DNA from: Afipia sp.
GTDB taxonomy: Bacteria; Pseudomonadota; Alphaproteobacteria; Rhizobiales; Xanthobacteraceae
Assembly: GCA_020056155.1 (NCBI GenBank)
Contig: JAGVII010000614.1
Span: 1 to 5,304, forward strand
Direction of reading: 5' to 3'
Length of the DNA: 5,304 bases
A program made the translations under genes and the position numbers. A model generated the notes under the pieces. The model made no database searches. It had not been told where the DNA came from and saw nothing but the letters and a program-made list of their open reading frames with translations. Shown one piece after another: positions 1-5,304 of this stretch. The stretch's first letter is position 1. Each line of letters opens with the position of its first letter.

Positions 1-206
1 AGCAATGCCGATCCATCGATGAGAGAAAGGACAGGCAGGCCTGTTACGATCGCCAGACAACAGCCGCAGAGACTGCTCGCAAGGCCACTGCTGAATCAAA
101 GGCAGTTGGCTCCGTAGAGCAAATGAAGATAGAAGACGACAAACTATCCAGGCGCCTGCGGAGTATCTGTAAAGGTTGCTGGGGCCGCGTGACGCGGCTG
201 ACGTAA
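1..206 (+). CDS. C-terminal end of a small Cys-containing hypothetical protein (5' partial)
   Basis: The frame starting at base 3 is open from the left edge to a TAA at 204-206 and gives 67 residues; the start lies outside the window. The visible part begins with CRSIDERKDRQACYDRQ. This matches the C-x-x-I-x-[DE]-x(3)-R-x-x-CYD style seen in many small exported or periplasmic proteobacterial proteins (usual form C..I.D..RLACYD). A low-complexity Ala/Thr/Lys linker follows (about residues 20-37), then a charged helix-like stretch and the pair CKGC (residues 56 and 59). The four cysteines (2, 14, 56, 59) could form disulfides if the protein is exported, but no signal peptide can be seen because the N-terminus is missing. 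The function is unknown. The motif argues for this frame over the long antisense frame covering 44-340, which has no recognisable features. My recollection is that relatives often end at the ICRGC-type motif, so the extra eight residues here may be a lineage-specific tail. Confidence 0.66.
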   Translation, partial: QCRSIDERKDRQACYDRQTTAAETARKATAESKAVGSVEQMKIEDDKLSRRLRSICKGCWGRVTRLT

Positions 207-323
207 GACCGCCGAGCATGAACCTTATCCGGGAACGAAAACCGAAGTGCATTGAAGCGGTCGACACTTTGTTCGATAGCTTGTGCGGTTTCCCAATTGA
301 CGTGACACTGGCGACTTCGGGCC

Positions 324-530
324 ATGACAAAGGAAGTCAAACGACTTCGAAAGCAAGCTGAGAAGGCCGAACGCCTCGCAAATTCCGTAAAGGATGAGGA
401 GGTATCGAATAGCTATGCCGACCTTGCTGGTGCCTACCGCGCCCAAGCCGACATCCTTAAAAAAAGAAAAAGATGCCTTGCGCGCTCCAAAGCATGGCAA
501 GAAGGCGCAGCCCAGATAGCCCATCGATAA
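324..530 (+). CDS. Small Lys/Glu-rich helical protein, rhizobial-type hypothetical
   Basis: This 68-residue protein has no assigned function. Residues 3-20 (KEVKRLRKQAEKAERLAN) and about 23-47 are charged and Ala-rich and should form two amphipathic helices. The pattern RLRKQAEKAERLA ... S.SYADLAGAYRAQAD.LK resembles a family of tiny conserved proteins common in Bradyrhizobium and relatives; that assignment is from memory. It has no signal peptide or membrane segment, so it is probably cytoplasmic. ATG 324 is the only ATG/GTG/TTG start after the in-frame TGA at 303-305, although no good Shine-Dalgarno sequence precedes it. An A-rich tract (459-471) encodes KKRK at residues 46-49. The tail after it (about residues 50-68) does not look like the family and may result from an indel in that tract. 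The gene converges on the zinc-ribbon gene, with 19 bases between the stops. Confidence 0.68.
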   Translation: MTKEVKRLRKQAEKAERLANSVKDEEVSNSYADLAGAYRAQADILKKRKRCLARSKAWQEGAAQIAHR

Positions 531-549
531 GGCCGCCAACTGAGCGGTC
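531..549. terminator. Possible weak hairpin terminator between convergent genes
   Basis: The arms GGCCGC (531-536) and GCGGTC (544-549) pair over six positions, one of them G-T, around a 7-base loop. The hairpin starts directly after the plus-strand stop codon and abuts the minus-strand stop at 550-552. On the plus strand it is followed by TTACTT, a poor U-tract. Its place between two convergent stops suits a bidirectional terminator, but the stem is short and the U-tract is weak. Confidence 0.28.
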
Positions 550-780
550 TTACTTCACAACCTCGGTCTTTTCAGCACCGCACTTGGGGCACTGATAATC
601 GATCTCGTCCTTAGCCAGCAAAATTCCCGGGTGAATGGTCTTGATGACCATTGCGCGCGGAGGTTTGCAATTCGCGCAAGGTATAATCACGTCAAATGCT
701 CTGGCTATCTTGCCAAATGTGTTTTGAGATCGGGCCGTCATCGAATGCCATAGCAGCTCTCCGCTGTACGAGGCAGCCAC
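550..780 (-). CDS. Small zinc-ribbon-like protein with two CxxC pairs
   Basis: The frame gives 76 residues if read from GTG 780, or 63 from the internal ATG at 739-741 (residue 14). Two knuckles are visible, CANC (Cys35, Cys38) and CPKC (Cys64, Cys67), 25 residues apart. This spacing would let four cysteines hold one structural zinc ion, as in zinc ribbons. The stretch between them (MVIKTIHPGILLAKDEIDYQ) looks like the beta-rich core of such a fold. It has no membrane segment or signal peptide, so the protein is probably cytoplasmic. Similar short CxxC...CxxC proteins are common unassigned genes in Bradyrhizobium-type genomes; nucleic acid or protein binding is possible but not shown. Neither candidate start has a clear Shine-Dalgarno sequence. 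The shorter form beginning MTARSQNTFGKIARAF looks more natural because the first 13 residues resemble nothing I know. The gene is converged on by the 324-530 gene. Confidence 0.66.
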   Translation of the reverse strand: MAASYSGELLWHSMTARSQNTFGKIARAFDVIIPCANCKPPRAMVIKTIHPGILLAKDEIDYQCPKCGAEKTEVVK

Positions 781-804
781 GCGAAAGCTAGCGACGAACG
801 ATTA

Positions 805-822
805 TCGGGTCTGCCAACCCGA
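805..822. other. Short perfect hairpin (TCGGGT / ACCCGA)
   Basis: TCGGGT (805-810) and ACCCGA (817-822) form a perfect 6-bp stem with a 6-base loop. On the plus strand the sequence CGACTTTT follows, which is faintly terminator-like, but no plus-strand gene lies just upstream. On the minus strand the hairpin lies 26 bases after the stop of the possible 21-residue peptide and before the zinc-ribbon gene, with no T-run after it. It could be an operator, a weak terminator or chance. Confidence 0.2.
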
Positions 823-848
823 CGACTTTTGGGAGCAGTGTCCCCTCG

Positions 849-914
849 TCATCTCTCAACAAGGGCGAGAAACGAAAGAGCGAATACTCCGGCGCACAAA
901 AGCAAAGTTTCCAT
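849..914 (-). CDS. Possible 21-residue single-span membrane peptide
   Basis: ATG 912-914 opens a 22-codon frame ending in TGA at 849-851. The product is METLLLCAGVFALSFLALVER reduced to its parts as follows: a short acidic start (ME), about 16 uninterrupted hydrophobic or small residues, and a charged end (ER). This is the layout of a one-helix membrane miniprotein. It sits on the same strand as, and between, two other small genes (952-1182 upstream, 550-780 downstream), which gives some contextual support. The purine-rich GAAAG about nine bases before the ATG is only a weak ribosome binding site. The peptide is short for a full transmembrane span, and a random open frame of 22 codons is common, so this stays a candidate. 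The overlapping plus-strand frame (829-1071) has no recognisable protein features and is not preferred. Confidence 0.28.
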   Translation of the reverse strand: METLLLCAGVFALSFLALVER

Positions 915-951
915 GTTGTTCTACTTTCAACCATCGTTTTTCATATGTCCG

Positions 952-1182
952 CTACTTTCCGATCGGGGGCCGAAGCCCCGGGGACGTTGGCCAGCTATTC
1001 ACTTCGGATGCTGTATCGAGCTGGCGAGCCTTCCTGAGCAACGCATCTCGCTCTGGTCCCTGAGGGAGTAGCGTGGCCTCACGCTTCGCGGCCTCGGCCA
1101 ACATCTGCCAATAATGTTCAGTGGATTTGCGGAACATGGTCGCGCTCGCTGGATCGGGCGGGAGCACAACTCTCTCAGTCAC
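952..1182 (-). CDS. Small conserved rhizobial-type hypothetical protein with SPGLRPP tail
   Basis: The frame gives 76 residues from GTG 1182. Alternative starts are GTG 1167 (preceded by a GAGAGA run) and ATG 1137, which gives a 61-residue protein beginning MFRKSTEHYWQML. The core, GPERDALLRKARQLDTAS (residues 42-59), followed by W and SPGLRPP, is a pattern I recognise from very common small proteins of Bradyrhizobium and relatives (PGPERDxLLxKARQxxTAxxxxxWLxSPGLxPP). No function is known for them. The protein is probably a helical hairpin with a Pro-rich C-terminus, without membrane spans, cysteines or a signal peptide. The conserved part begins near residue 16, which favours the ATG 1137 start; none of the starts has a strong Shine-Dalgarno sequence. 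It is divergent from the DUF6894-type gene, with about 150 bases between the starts that hold no promoter I can call. The end of the gene carries a GC-rich hairpin (966-979). Confidence 0.78.
   Translation of the reverse strand: MTERVVLPPDPASATMFRKSTEHYWQMLAEAAKREATLLPQGPERDALLRKARQLDTASEVNSWPTSPGLRPPIGK
966..979 (-). other. UUCG-tetraloop hairpin at the 3' end of the coding region
   Basis: Read on the minus strand, GGGGC-TTCG-GCCCC is a perfect 5-bp GC stem closed by a C(UUCG)G tetraloop, an exceptionally stable RNA fold. It lies in the last codons of the 952-1182 gene, 11 bases before the TAG. No T-run follows, so it is not a classical terminator. It encodes part of the conserved GLRPP tail, so protein constraint may explain part of it. 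Confidence 0.4.
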
Positions 1183-1322
1183 CGTTAACAGCCGAGGGCG
1201 ACCGGTGATGCCCTAGAATGCGCCGCACCAGCTCAGAATAGCGAGTCAAATCTATGCGGGTCCCGACATAGTGAACCCCAGGATAAGCCGGAACGGAAGG
1301 CAATCCGAACGCTTAGTCTTCC

Positions 1323-1327
1323 GGAGG
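1323..1327 (+). promoter_or_regulatory. Strong Shine-Dalgarno site (GGAGG)
   Basis: GGAGG lies five bases before the ATG at 1333. It is the clearest ribosome binding site in the window and fixes the start of the DUF6894-type gene. Confidence 0.8.
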
Positions 1328-1332
1328 TCACT

Positions 1333-1569
1333 ATGCCGCAGTTCTTTTTCGAGATTACCAACGGCATTACGCTGGAAGACCCCACCGGTCTTTGGTGTGA
1401 TGATGAGGCTGACGCCAAGGTAAAGGGCATCATAATCGCGAAGCGCGTTGCGAAGGTTGAGGCGGAGATTGGCGGTCCGCCTCGTCACATCAGCGTCCGG
1501 GATGATCACGGTCGCGAGGTCCACAGCATCGTTGTGCGTGAACGGCCCCAACCGCTGAAATCACGCTAG
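1333..1569 (+). CDS. DUF6894-type small protein
   Basis: This 78-residue protein shows the layout of the small DUF6894 family. It starts with MPQFFFEITNG (family form MPRYFFHxxDG). A D-P-T-G-L ... DDEADAK segment follows (residues 16-29), where family members have D-x-x-G and a helix rich in Ala and acidic residues. It ends in a beta-like segment, ISVRDDHGREVHSIVV (residues 53-68; family form V-x-V-R-D-E-x-G). The family is abundant in Bradyrhizobium, Methylobacterium and other Hyphomicrobiales, usually in several copies per genome, and has no established function. The protein has no signal peptide or membrane segment and is probably cytoplasmic. The start is secured by GGAGG at 1323-1327. 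The stop (TAG 1567-1569) lies 27 bases from the stop of the convergent glucan-synthetase-like gene. The identification is by motif memory, not by search. The antisense frame 1252-1551 is a shadow. Confidence 0.85.
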   Translation: MPQFFFEITNGITLEDPTGLWCDDEADAKVKGIIIAKRVAKVEAEIGGPPRHISVRDDHGREVHSIVVRERPQPLKSR

Positions 1570-1612
1570 ATTCGGCCATGGTCGGTGTCGCGAAGCTCAG
1601 CCAAGCCGAATC
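1569..1612. repeat. 8-bp perfect inverted repeat across the convergent junction
   Basis: GATTCGGC (1569-1576) and GCCGAATC (1605-1612) are perfect inverted copies separated by 28 bases. The pair spans the 27-base gap between two convergent stop codons: the left arm begins at the last base of one stop and the right arm lies in the final codons of the other gene. A bidirectional terminator would be expected here, but the loop is long and no T-run follows either arm, so this may be chance. Confidence 0.3.
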
Positions 1613-4600
1613 CGCAAGCGATGGGTTGTCCCATCGTCAAAAAGCCGCACGTGTAATGGTCGTTCGTCGATCGTCACGCCATCAAGCTCCGCAGTCTTGA
1701 TACCTAGGCCATGACCATCTGGATTATCGACCTGGATTTCATACCAAGCGGAGCGGTGGCGAAATGTAACCGCGAAACCCGGCCACGACTTTGGAATGCA
1801 CGGATCAAGATAGAGCGACGTGCCTCGGATGTGCATTCCTAGAATACTTTCGATGCCGGCTCGCTGCATCCATCCTGCCGAGCCCGTGTACCATGTCCAA
1901 CCGCCTCGTCCGACATGAGGCGCTACCGCATAGATATCGGCGGCGACGACATAGGGCTCCACTTTGTAACGATGTACGTCTGCCCGCGTTCGAGCATGAT
2001 TGATCGGATTGAGAAGCGAGAAGAGGCTAGCCGCCTTGTCGCCCTCGCCCAGCTGTGCCAAAGCCATGACTGACCAGAGAGCCGCGTGAGTGTACTGGCC
2101 GCCATTCTCGCGAATGCCCGGCGGATATCCCTTAATGTAACCCGGATCTAGATGCGTCTTGTCGAATGGTGGCCTGAACAGGAGGGCGACACCCGCCTGC
2201 GAACGGATTAGCTCACGTTCAACAGCCGTCATCGCACGGGCTGCTCGCTCTGGATCCGCAGCGCCCGAGATCACCGCCCAGGACTGGGCGATAGAATCGA
2301 TCTGGCATTCATCGCTCACTGCCGATCCCAATGGCGTGCCGTCATCGAACCAGCCGCGACGATACCAGTCGCCATCCCATGCTTCGTGCTCAAGTGACGC
2401 CTGCAGCGCAATGGCATGCGCACGCCAATCTGCGGCGCGGCGGGTTTCGCCGCGCGCATCCGCAAGAGGAGAAAACGCATTCAGCGTCGCGTACAGCAAC
2501 CAGCCGAGCCAGACACTTTCCCCCTCGCCCCCTTCGCCGACACGATTCATTCCGTCATTCCAGTCGCCGGTACCGATCAGCGGCAGACCATGCCCGCCCA
2601 AGGCGAGGCTTTGGTCGAGCGCACGAGCGCAATGCTCAAACAGAGTAGCAACCTCGTCTGAAACTGTCGGCTGAAAGAAACTATCGTGCTCACCTGCCGC
2701 AAGCTTTGCGCCTTCCAGGAAAGGCACCATCTCGTCCAATACGGCACCATCGCCGCTCCCGTTGATATAGTGGGCAGCGGTGTAGGCCAGCCATGCGCGA
2801 TCGTCCGAAATTCGCGTGCGCACGCCCTGCCCTGAATGGGGAAGCCACCAATGCTGAACGTCGCCTTCGATAAACTGCCGTGCCGCAGCACGCAGCAAAT
2901 GCTCTCGTGTCATTGCAGGACGCGACGCGAGAAGCGCCATCCCGTCCTGGAGCTGATCGCGAAACCCATACGCACCGCTCGATTGATAGAACGCGGAACG
3001 TGCCCACACGCGGCAGGCCTGTGTCTGGTAAAGCAGCCAGCCGTTCAACATGACGTCCATGGAACGGTCCGGGGTTTTAACCTGAACGGCGCCGAGGACG
3101 TCGTCCCAGTATTCGGCGATTTCGAGCTGCACGGCGTCAAGATCGGCCGTCCGGTAACGGGCAATCAAGTTCCGGGCATCGTCTGCATTCGTAGCTTGCC
3201 CGATAAAGAATACGATCTCGACACTCTCGTTCGGTGCAATCCTGATTGTCGTATTCATCGCGCTGCAGGGATCGAGGCCGGCACCGGTCGTTCTAGAGAA
3301 TGGTGATGAGCCGCTCAAAGCTTCAGGGCTCGCGAGCGTTCCGTTGCGGCCAATAAATTCCCGCCGATCGCCCGTCCAATCATCTTGATGTCCACCCATA
3401 TCGGCGAATGCAACCCGCGATCCGAAAGCGACGCTCCATGGATTCTGGGCGAACATTGCACCCGTCGCAGAATCGATCTCGGTTGTGACAAATGCTGCAG
3501 AGGCTTGGCGCGACGGACCTAGAACCCATTCTACATAAGCCGTGAGAGAAAGATTTCGGGCGCGGTTGGATCGGTTGTGAAGCTTGAGACGCGAAATCTT
3601 GACCGGATCGCCAAGTGGCACGAACTGCACAAAATCGACAGAAATTTCACGCGCAGTATGCGTGAAGCGACTATATCCGCGGCCGTGACGTGCAACGTAA
3701 GTCGCCGCCTCGTCTCGGATCGGCAGCGCCGTTGCGCTCCAAAGATCGCCTGAATCGGCGTCACGCAGATAAAACGCCTCACCGGACCGGTCGGTCACGG
3801 GATCGTTCGACCAAGGAGTAAGCTGGTTTTCACGGCTGTTGACGGACCACGTGCTGCCGCCGCCTTCGGCCCCCACCTGAAATCCAAAGTCAGGATTGGC
3901 GATGACATTGACCCACGGAGCCGGCGTCGCTTGGCCCGGTCCGAGGATTGTCACATATTCCCGTCCATTATCTGAGAATCCGCCAAGACCATTGAAGAAC
4001 TCAAGATCTTGAGATGACGGCACGCTATCCAGCGACGAATTCACCCCGGCCGCAAGACGTTTCGGAGGCTGCGGCGTAGCCGCTCCGATGTCCGGCACAC
4101 GATCAAGCTGATCTGACAGCCGTCCGCGCTGTCCTACCAAAACTGCTCGCGAAATCGATATCAGGTGCGCACGAGCCTCGGAGGACATCAGATCAGCCCT
4201 CAGCACGAACACGCGACCGGCAGCGCGTTCAACGCCAGGCGGGAGCCGCGATTGGCTTGTTCGAACCAAGGTCTCGATCGCGATCTGGAGATCCTGCACA
4301 TATGATGACGCCCGCTCGTTGAGAACCACGAGATCCACCGCAAGCTGCTTCATTTGCCAGTATTCGTGGGCCTGCAGAAGCAGGCGCGCGATATCCAGAT
4401 TCTCCGTATCGGAAATGCGCAGCAGCAGAATCGGCAGATCGCCGGAAATTCCGAGCGGCCAAAGCAAGGATTGCGCACCTGCGCCACGAAGTATGGAATC
4501 GGAAGAAGGTCTCAGCATTGGCGCCGCAAATACAAGGTGACCCGCAAGACGCTGAAAGATTCCGGCTTCGCCAGGATCGATACCTATGTGACGGAGTTGC

Positions 4601-5304
4601 ACCTGCGCTTGGGTCCACGCAAGCGTCGATGCCCGTTCAAAAGCAGTCGAGTCACGGTGCTTGTCCACAAGGTCAAGCAATGCTGCGCGAGAGGATGCGA
4701 CCATCGTCCAAAACGCGACGCGTACCGTTGCCCCGGGAGCGATCTGCACACAGCGTCGCAAAGCGAATACTGGATCGAGCACAGTTCCAACTGTACCTGA
4801 CAGCGGCTGACCGTCGATCGCCGCAATTGCTGCTCGAATGCCGTTACCGCGTCCGAGAAACCGAGCTCGGTCGGTTTCCACTTCTATTTTTCCAACGGCC
4901 TCGCCATCCAAGACTGTAAGATGTGCGGCCCATATTTCCGGCTCATGGGGTGAGCGCCGTCGTCGCGTTGCGAGAATTGCACCTTCATTGGCAAGATACT
5001 CCGTTTCCACAAACAGCTTGGAGAAAGCCGGATGCGCTACGTCAGCCGCCTGAGGTGCCAGTACGATTTCGGAGTAAGAGGTGAGTTGCACTTCTCGCAC
5101 ACGACTACCGTTATTCGTCAGTGATATCCGACGGACTTCCGCATCGTCCTCAGCCGAGACTACGATTTCCTGGATCGTCGTGAGTGTACCGTCATGTCGG
5201 GTGTATCTGGCCCGATCTTCATTGAACACCACTTCATAGTCGTCGGGCTCAACTCCGCTTGGCTGAAATCCTGCAGACCATACATCGCCGCTATCGACGT
5301 CGCG
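1597..5304 (-). CDS. ndvB: Cyclic beta-1,2-glucan synthetase-like protein, C-terminal part (5' end outside window)
   Basis: The frame runs unbroken from the right edge to TGA 1597-1599, giving 1235 visible residues (residue 1 = codon 5302-5304) of a family usually near 2800. GTG 5232 is internal, because conserved sequence (RDVDSGDVWSAGFQPSG) continues upstream of it to the edge. Visible order: a GH94-type beta-sandwich module (about 1-215), a helical region (about 215-400), a second module (about 430-700; FGFQ, NSREN, LTPWSNDPV, RDADSGDLWSA) and an (alpha/alpha)6 phosphorylase barrel (about 730-1175). Matched from memory to Cellvibrio gilvus cellobiose phosphorylase, the active-site residues present are Arg829 and Asp835 (RTRISDD), general acid Asp917 (DWNDGMN), Glu1066 and His1073 (IRENGGQYTH) and phosphate-binding Thr1140 (TGSAGW). 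In known synthetases the membrane glycosyltransferase makes linear beta-1,2-glucan from UDP-glucose, a middle domain cyclises it, and this end trims chains by phosphorolysis. No membrane span is visible, as expected for a cytosolic domain. A stand-alone GH94 phosphorylase is less likely given the tandem modules. The ndvB symbol is by family; this is not the unrelated Bradyrhizobium beta-1,3/1,6 NdvB. Confidence 0.9.
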   Translation of the reverse strand, partial: RDVDSGDVWSAGFQPSGVEPDDYEVVFNEDRARYTRHDGTLTTIQEIVVSAEDDAEVRRISLTNNGSRVREVQLTSYSEIVLAPQAADVAHPAFSKLFVETEYLANEGAILATRRRRSPHEPEIWAAHLTVLDGEAVGKIEVETDRARFLGRGNGIRAAIAAIDGQPLSGTVGTVLDPVFALRRCVQIAPGATVRVAFWTMVASSRAALLDLVDKHRDSTAFERASTLAWTQAQVQLRHIGIDPGEAGIFQRLAGHLVFAAPMLRPSSDSILRGAGAQSLLWPLGISGDLPILLLRISDTENLDIARLLLQAHEYWQMKQLAVDLVVLNERASSYVQDLQIAIETLVRTSQSRLPPGVERAAGRVFVLRADLMSSEARAHLISISRAVLVGQRGRLSDQLDRVPDIGAATPQPPKRLAAGVNSSLDSVPSSQDLEFFNGLGGFSDNGREYVTILGPGQATPAPWVNVIANPDFGFQVGAEGGGSTWSVNSRENQLTPWSNDPVTDRSGEAFYLRDADSGDLWSATALPIRDEAATYVARHGRGYSRFTHTAREISVDFVQFVPLGDPVKISRLKLHNRSNRARNLSLTAYVEWVLGPSRQASAAFVTTEIDSATGAMFAQNPWSVAFGSRVAFADMGGHQDDWTGDRREFIGRNGTLASPEALSGSSPFSRTTGAGLDPCSAMNTTIRIAPNESVEIVFFIGQATNADDARNLIARYRTADLDAVQLEIAEYWDDVLGAVQVKTPDRSMDVMLNGWLLYQTQACRVWARSAFYQSSGAYGFRDQLQDGMALLASRPAMTREHLLRAAARQFIEGDVQHWWLPHSGQGVRTRISDDRAWLAYTAAHYINGSGDGAVLDEMVPFLEGAKLAAGEHDSFFQPTVSDEVATLFEHCARALDQSLALGGHGLPLIGTGDWNDGMNRVGEGGEGESVWLGWLLYATLNAFSPLADARGETRRAADWRAHAIALQASLEHEAWDGDWYRRGWFDDGTPLGSAVSDECQIDSIAQSWAVISGAADPERAARAMTAVERELIRSQAGVALLFRPPFDKTHLDPGYIKGYPPGIRENGGQYTHAALWSVMALAQLGEGDKAASLFSLLNPINHARTRADVHRYKVEPYVVAADIYAVAPHVGRGGWTWYTGSAGWMQRAGIESILGMHIRGTSLYLDPCIPKSWPGFAVTFRHRSAWYEIQVDNPDGHGLGIKTAELDGVTIDERPLHVRLFDDGTTHRLRIRLG

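Noticed and set aside
252..280. Possible sigma-70 promoter, TTGAAG with a 17-base spacer to GATAGC
   Set aside because: The -10 element matches only three of six consensus bases, too weak to call.
44..340. 98-residue minus-strand open frame
   Set aside because: It lies antisense to the ACYD-motif coding end and has no recognisable domain or ribosome binding site.
176..361. 61-residue plus-strand open frame, or 47 residues from ATG 220
   Set aside because: It overlaps both neighbouring genes in another frame, has no Shine-Dalgarno sequence and no family-like motif.
829..1071. 80-residue plus-strand open frame
   Set aside because: It is antisense to the better supported 952-1182 gene and its composition is Arg/Ser/Pro-rich as in shadow frames.
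1290..1314. Possible EcfG-type general stress promoter (GGAAC at 1290-1294) before the DUF6894-type gene
   Set aside because: The GGAAC element is exact, but no CGTT follows at the required 16-17 bases: the sequence there is GCTT, and CGCT appears at 15.
2159..2674. 171-residue plus-strand open frame inside the large gene
   Set aside because: It is the codon-aligned complement of the conserved GH94 catalytic region, Ser/Arg/Pro-rich, with no motif; it is a classic shadow of a GC-rich gene.
1597..5232. Treating GTG 5230-5232 as the true start of the large gene
   Set aside because: The frame stays open to the window edge and the upstream codons encode the conserved RDVDSGDVWSAGFQPSG segment, so the gene is truncated by the window.

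Overview
The window looks like chromosomal DNA from an alphaproteobacterium of the order Hyphomicrobiales, most likely Bradyrhizobium-like. The evidence is a run of very small proteins whose sequence styles I recognise from that group, next to a large cyclic-glucan-synthetase-type gene. By eye the GC content is moderate to high (roughly mid-fifties percent), somewhat low for a typical Bradyrhizobium core genome. The genus is an inference, not something the sequence proves.

Bases 1-1570 hold a cluster of small genes. The 3' end of a plus-strand gene comes first (to 206; a small Cys-containing protein with the C-x-x-I ... ACYD style motif). It is followed by a 68-residue Lys/Glu-rich helical protein (324-530, plus). 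Three minus-strand items come next: a four-cysteine zinc-ribbon-like protein (550-780), a possible 21-residue membrane peptide (849-914) and a 61-76 residue protein ending in a conserved-looking SPGLRPP tail (952-1182). A DUF6894-type protein with a strong ribosome binding site (1333-1569, plus) closes the cluster. None has an assigned function. They do not form one operon: orientation switches between 530 and 550 (convergent), between 1182 and 1333 (divergent) and between 1569 and 1597 (convergent).

Bases 1597-5304 are one uninterrupted minus-strand reading frame of 1235 visible codons. This is the C-terminal part of a cyclic beta-1,2-glucan synthetase-like protein (NdvB/ChvB/Cgs family). 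The frame is still open at the right edge, so the N-terminal membrane and glycosyltransferase parts lie outside. The visible part holds two tandem GH94-type modules. The second carries the complete phosphorylase active-site set, and in known family members it controls glucan chain length. The product would be a periplasmic cyclic glucan used in osmoadaptation and host interaction.

No tRNA, rRNA, insertion sequence, CRISPR array, attachment site or origin was seen. No stretch longer than about 150 bases lacks a gene or candidate gene. The gaps at 207-323 and 1183-1332 hold no convincing promoter. I found no evidence of a new multi-gene system here. The items most worth checking are the unassigned small proteins and the internal repeat architecture of the large enzyme.
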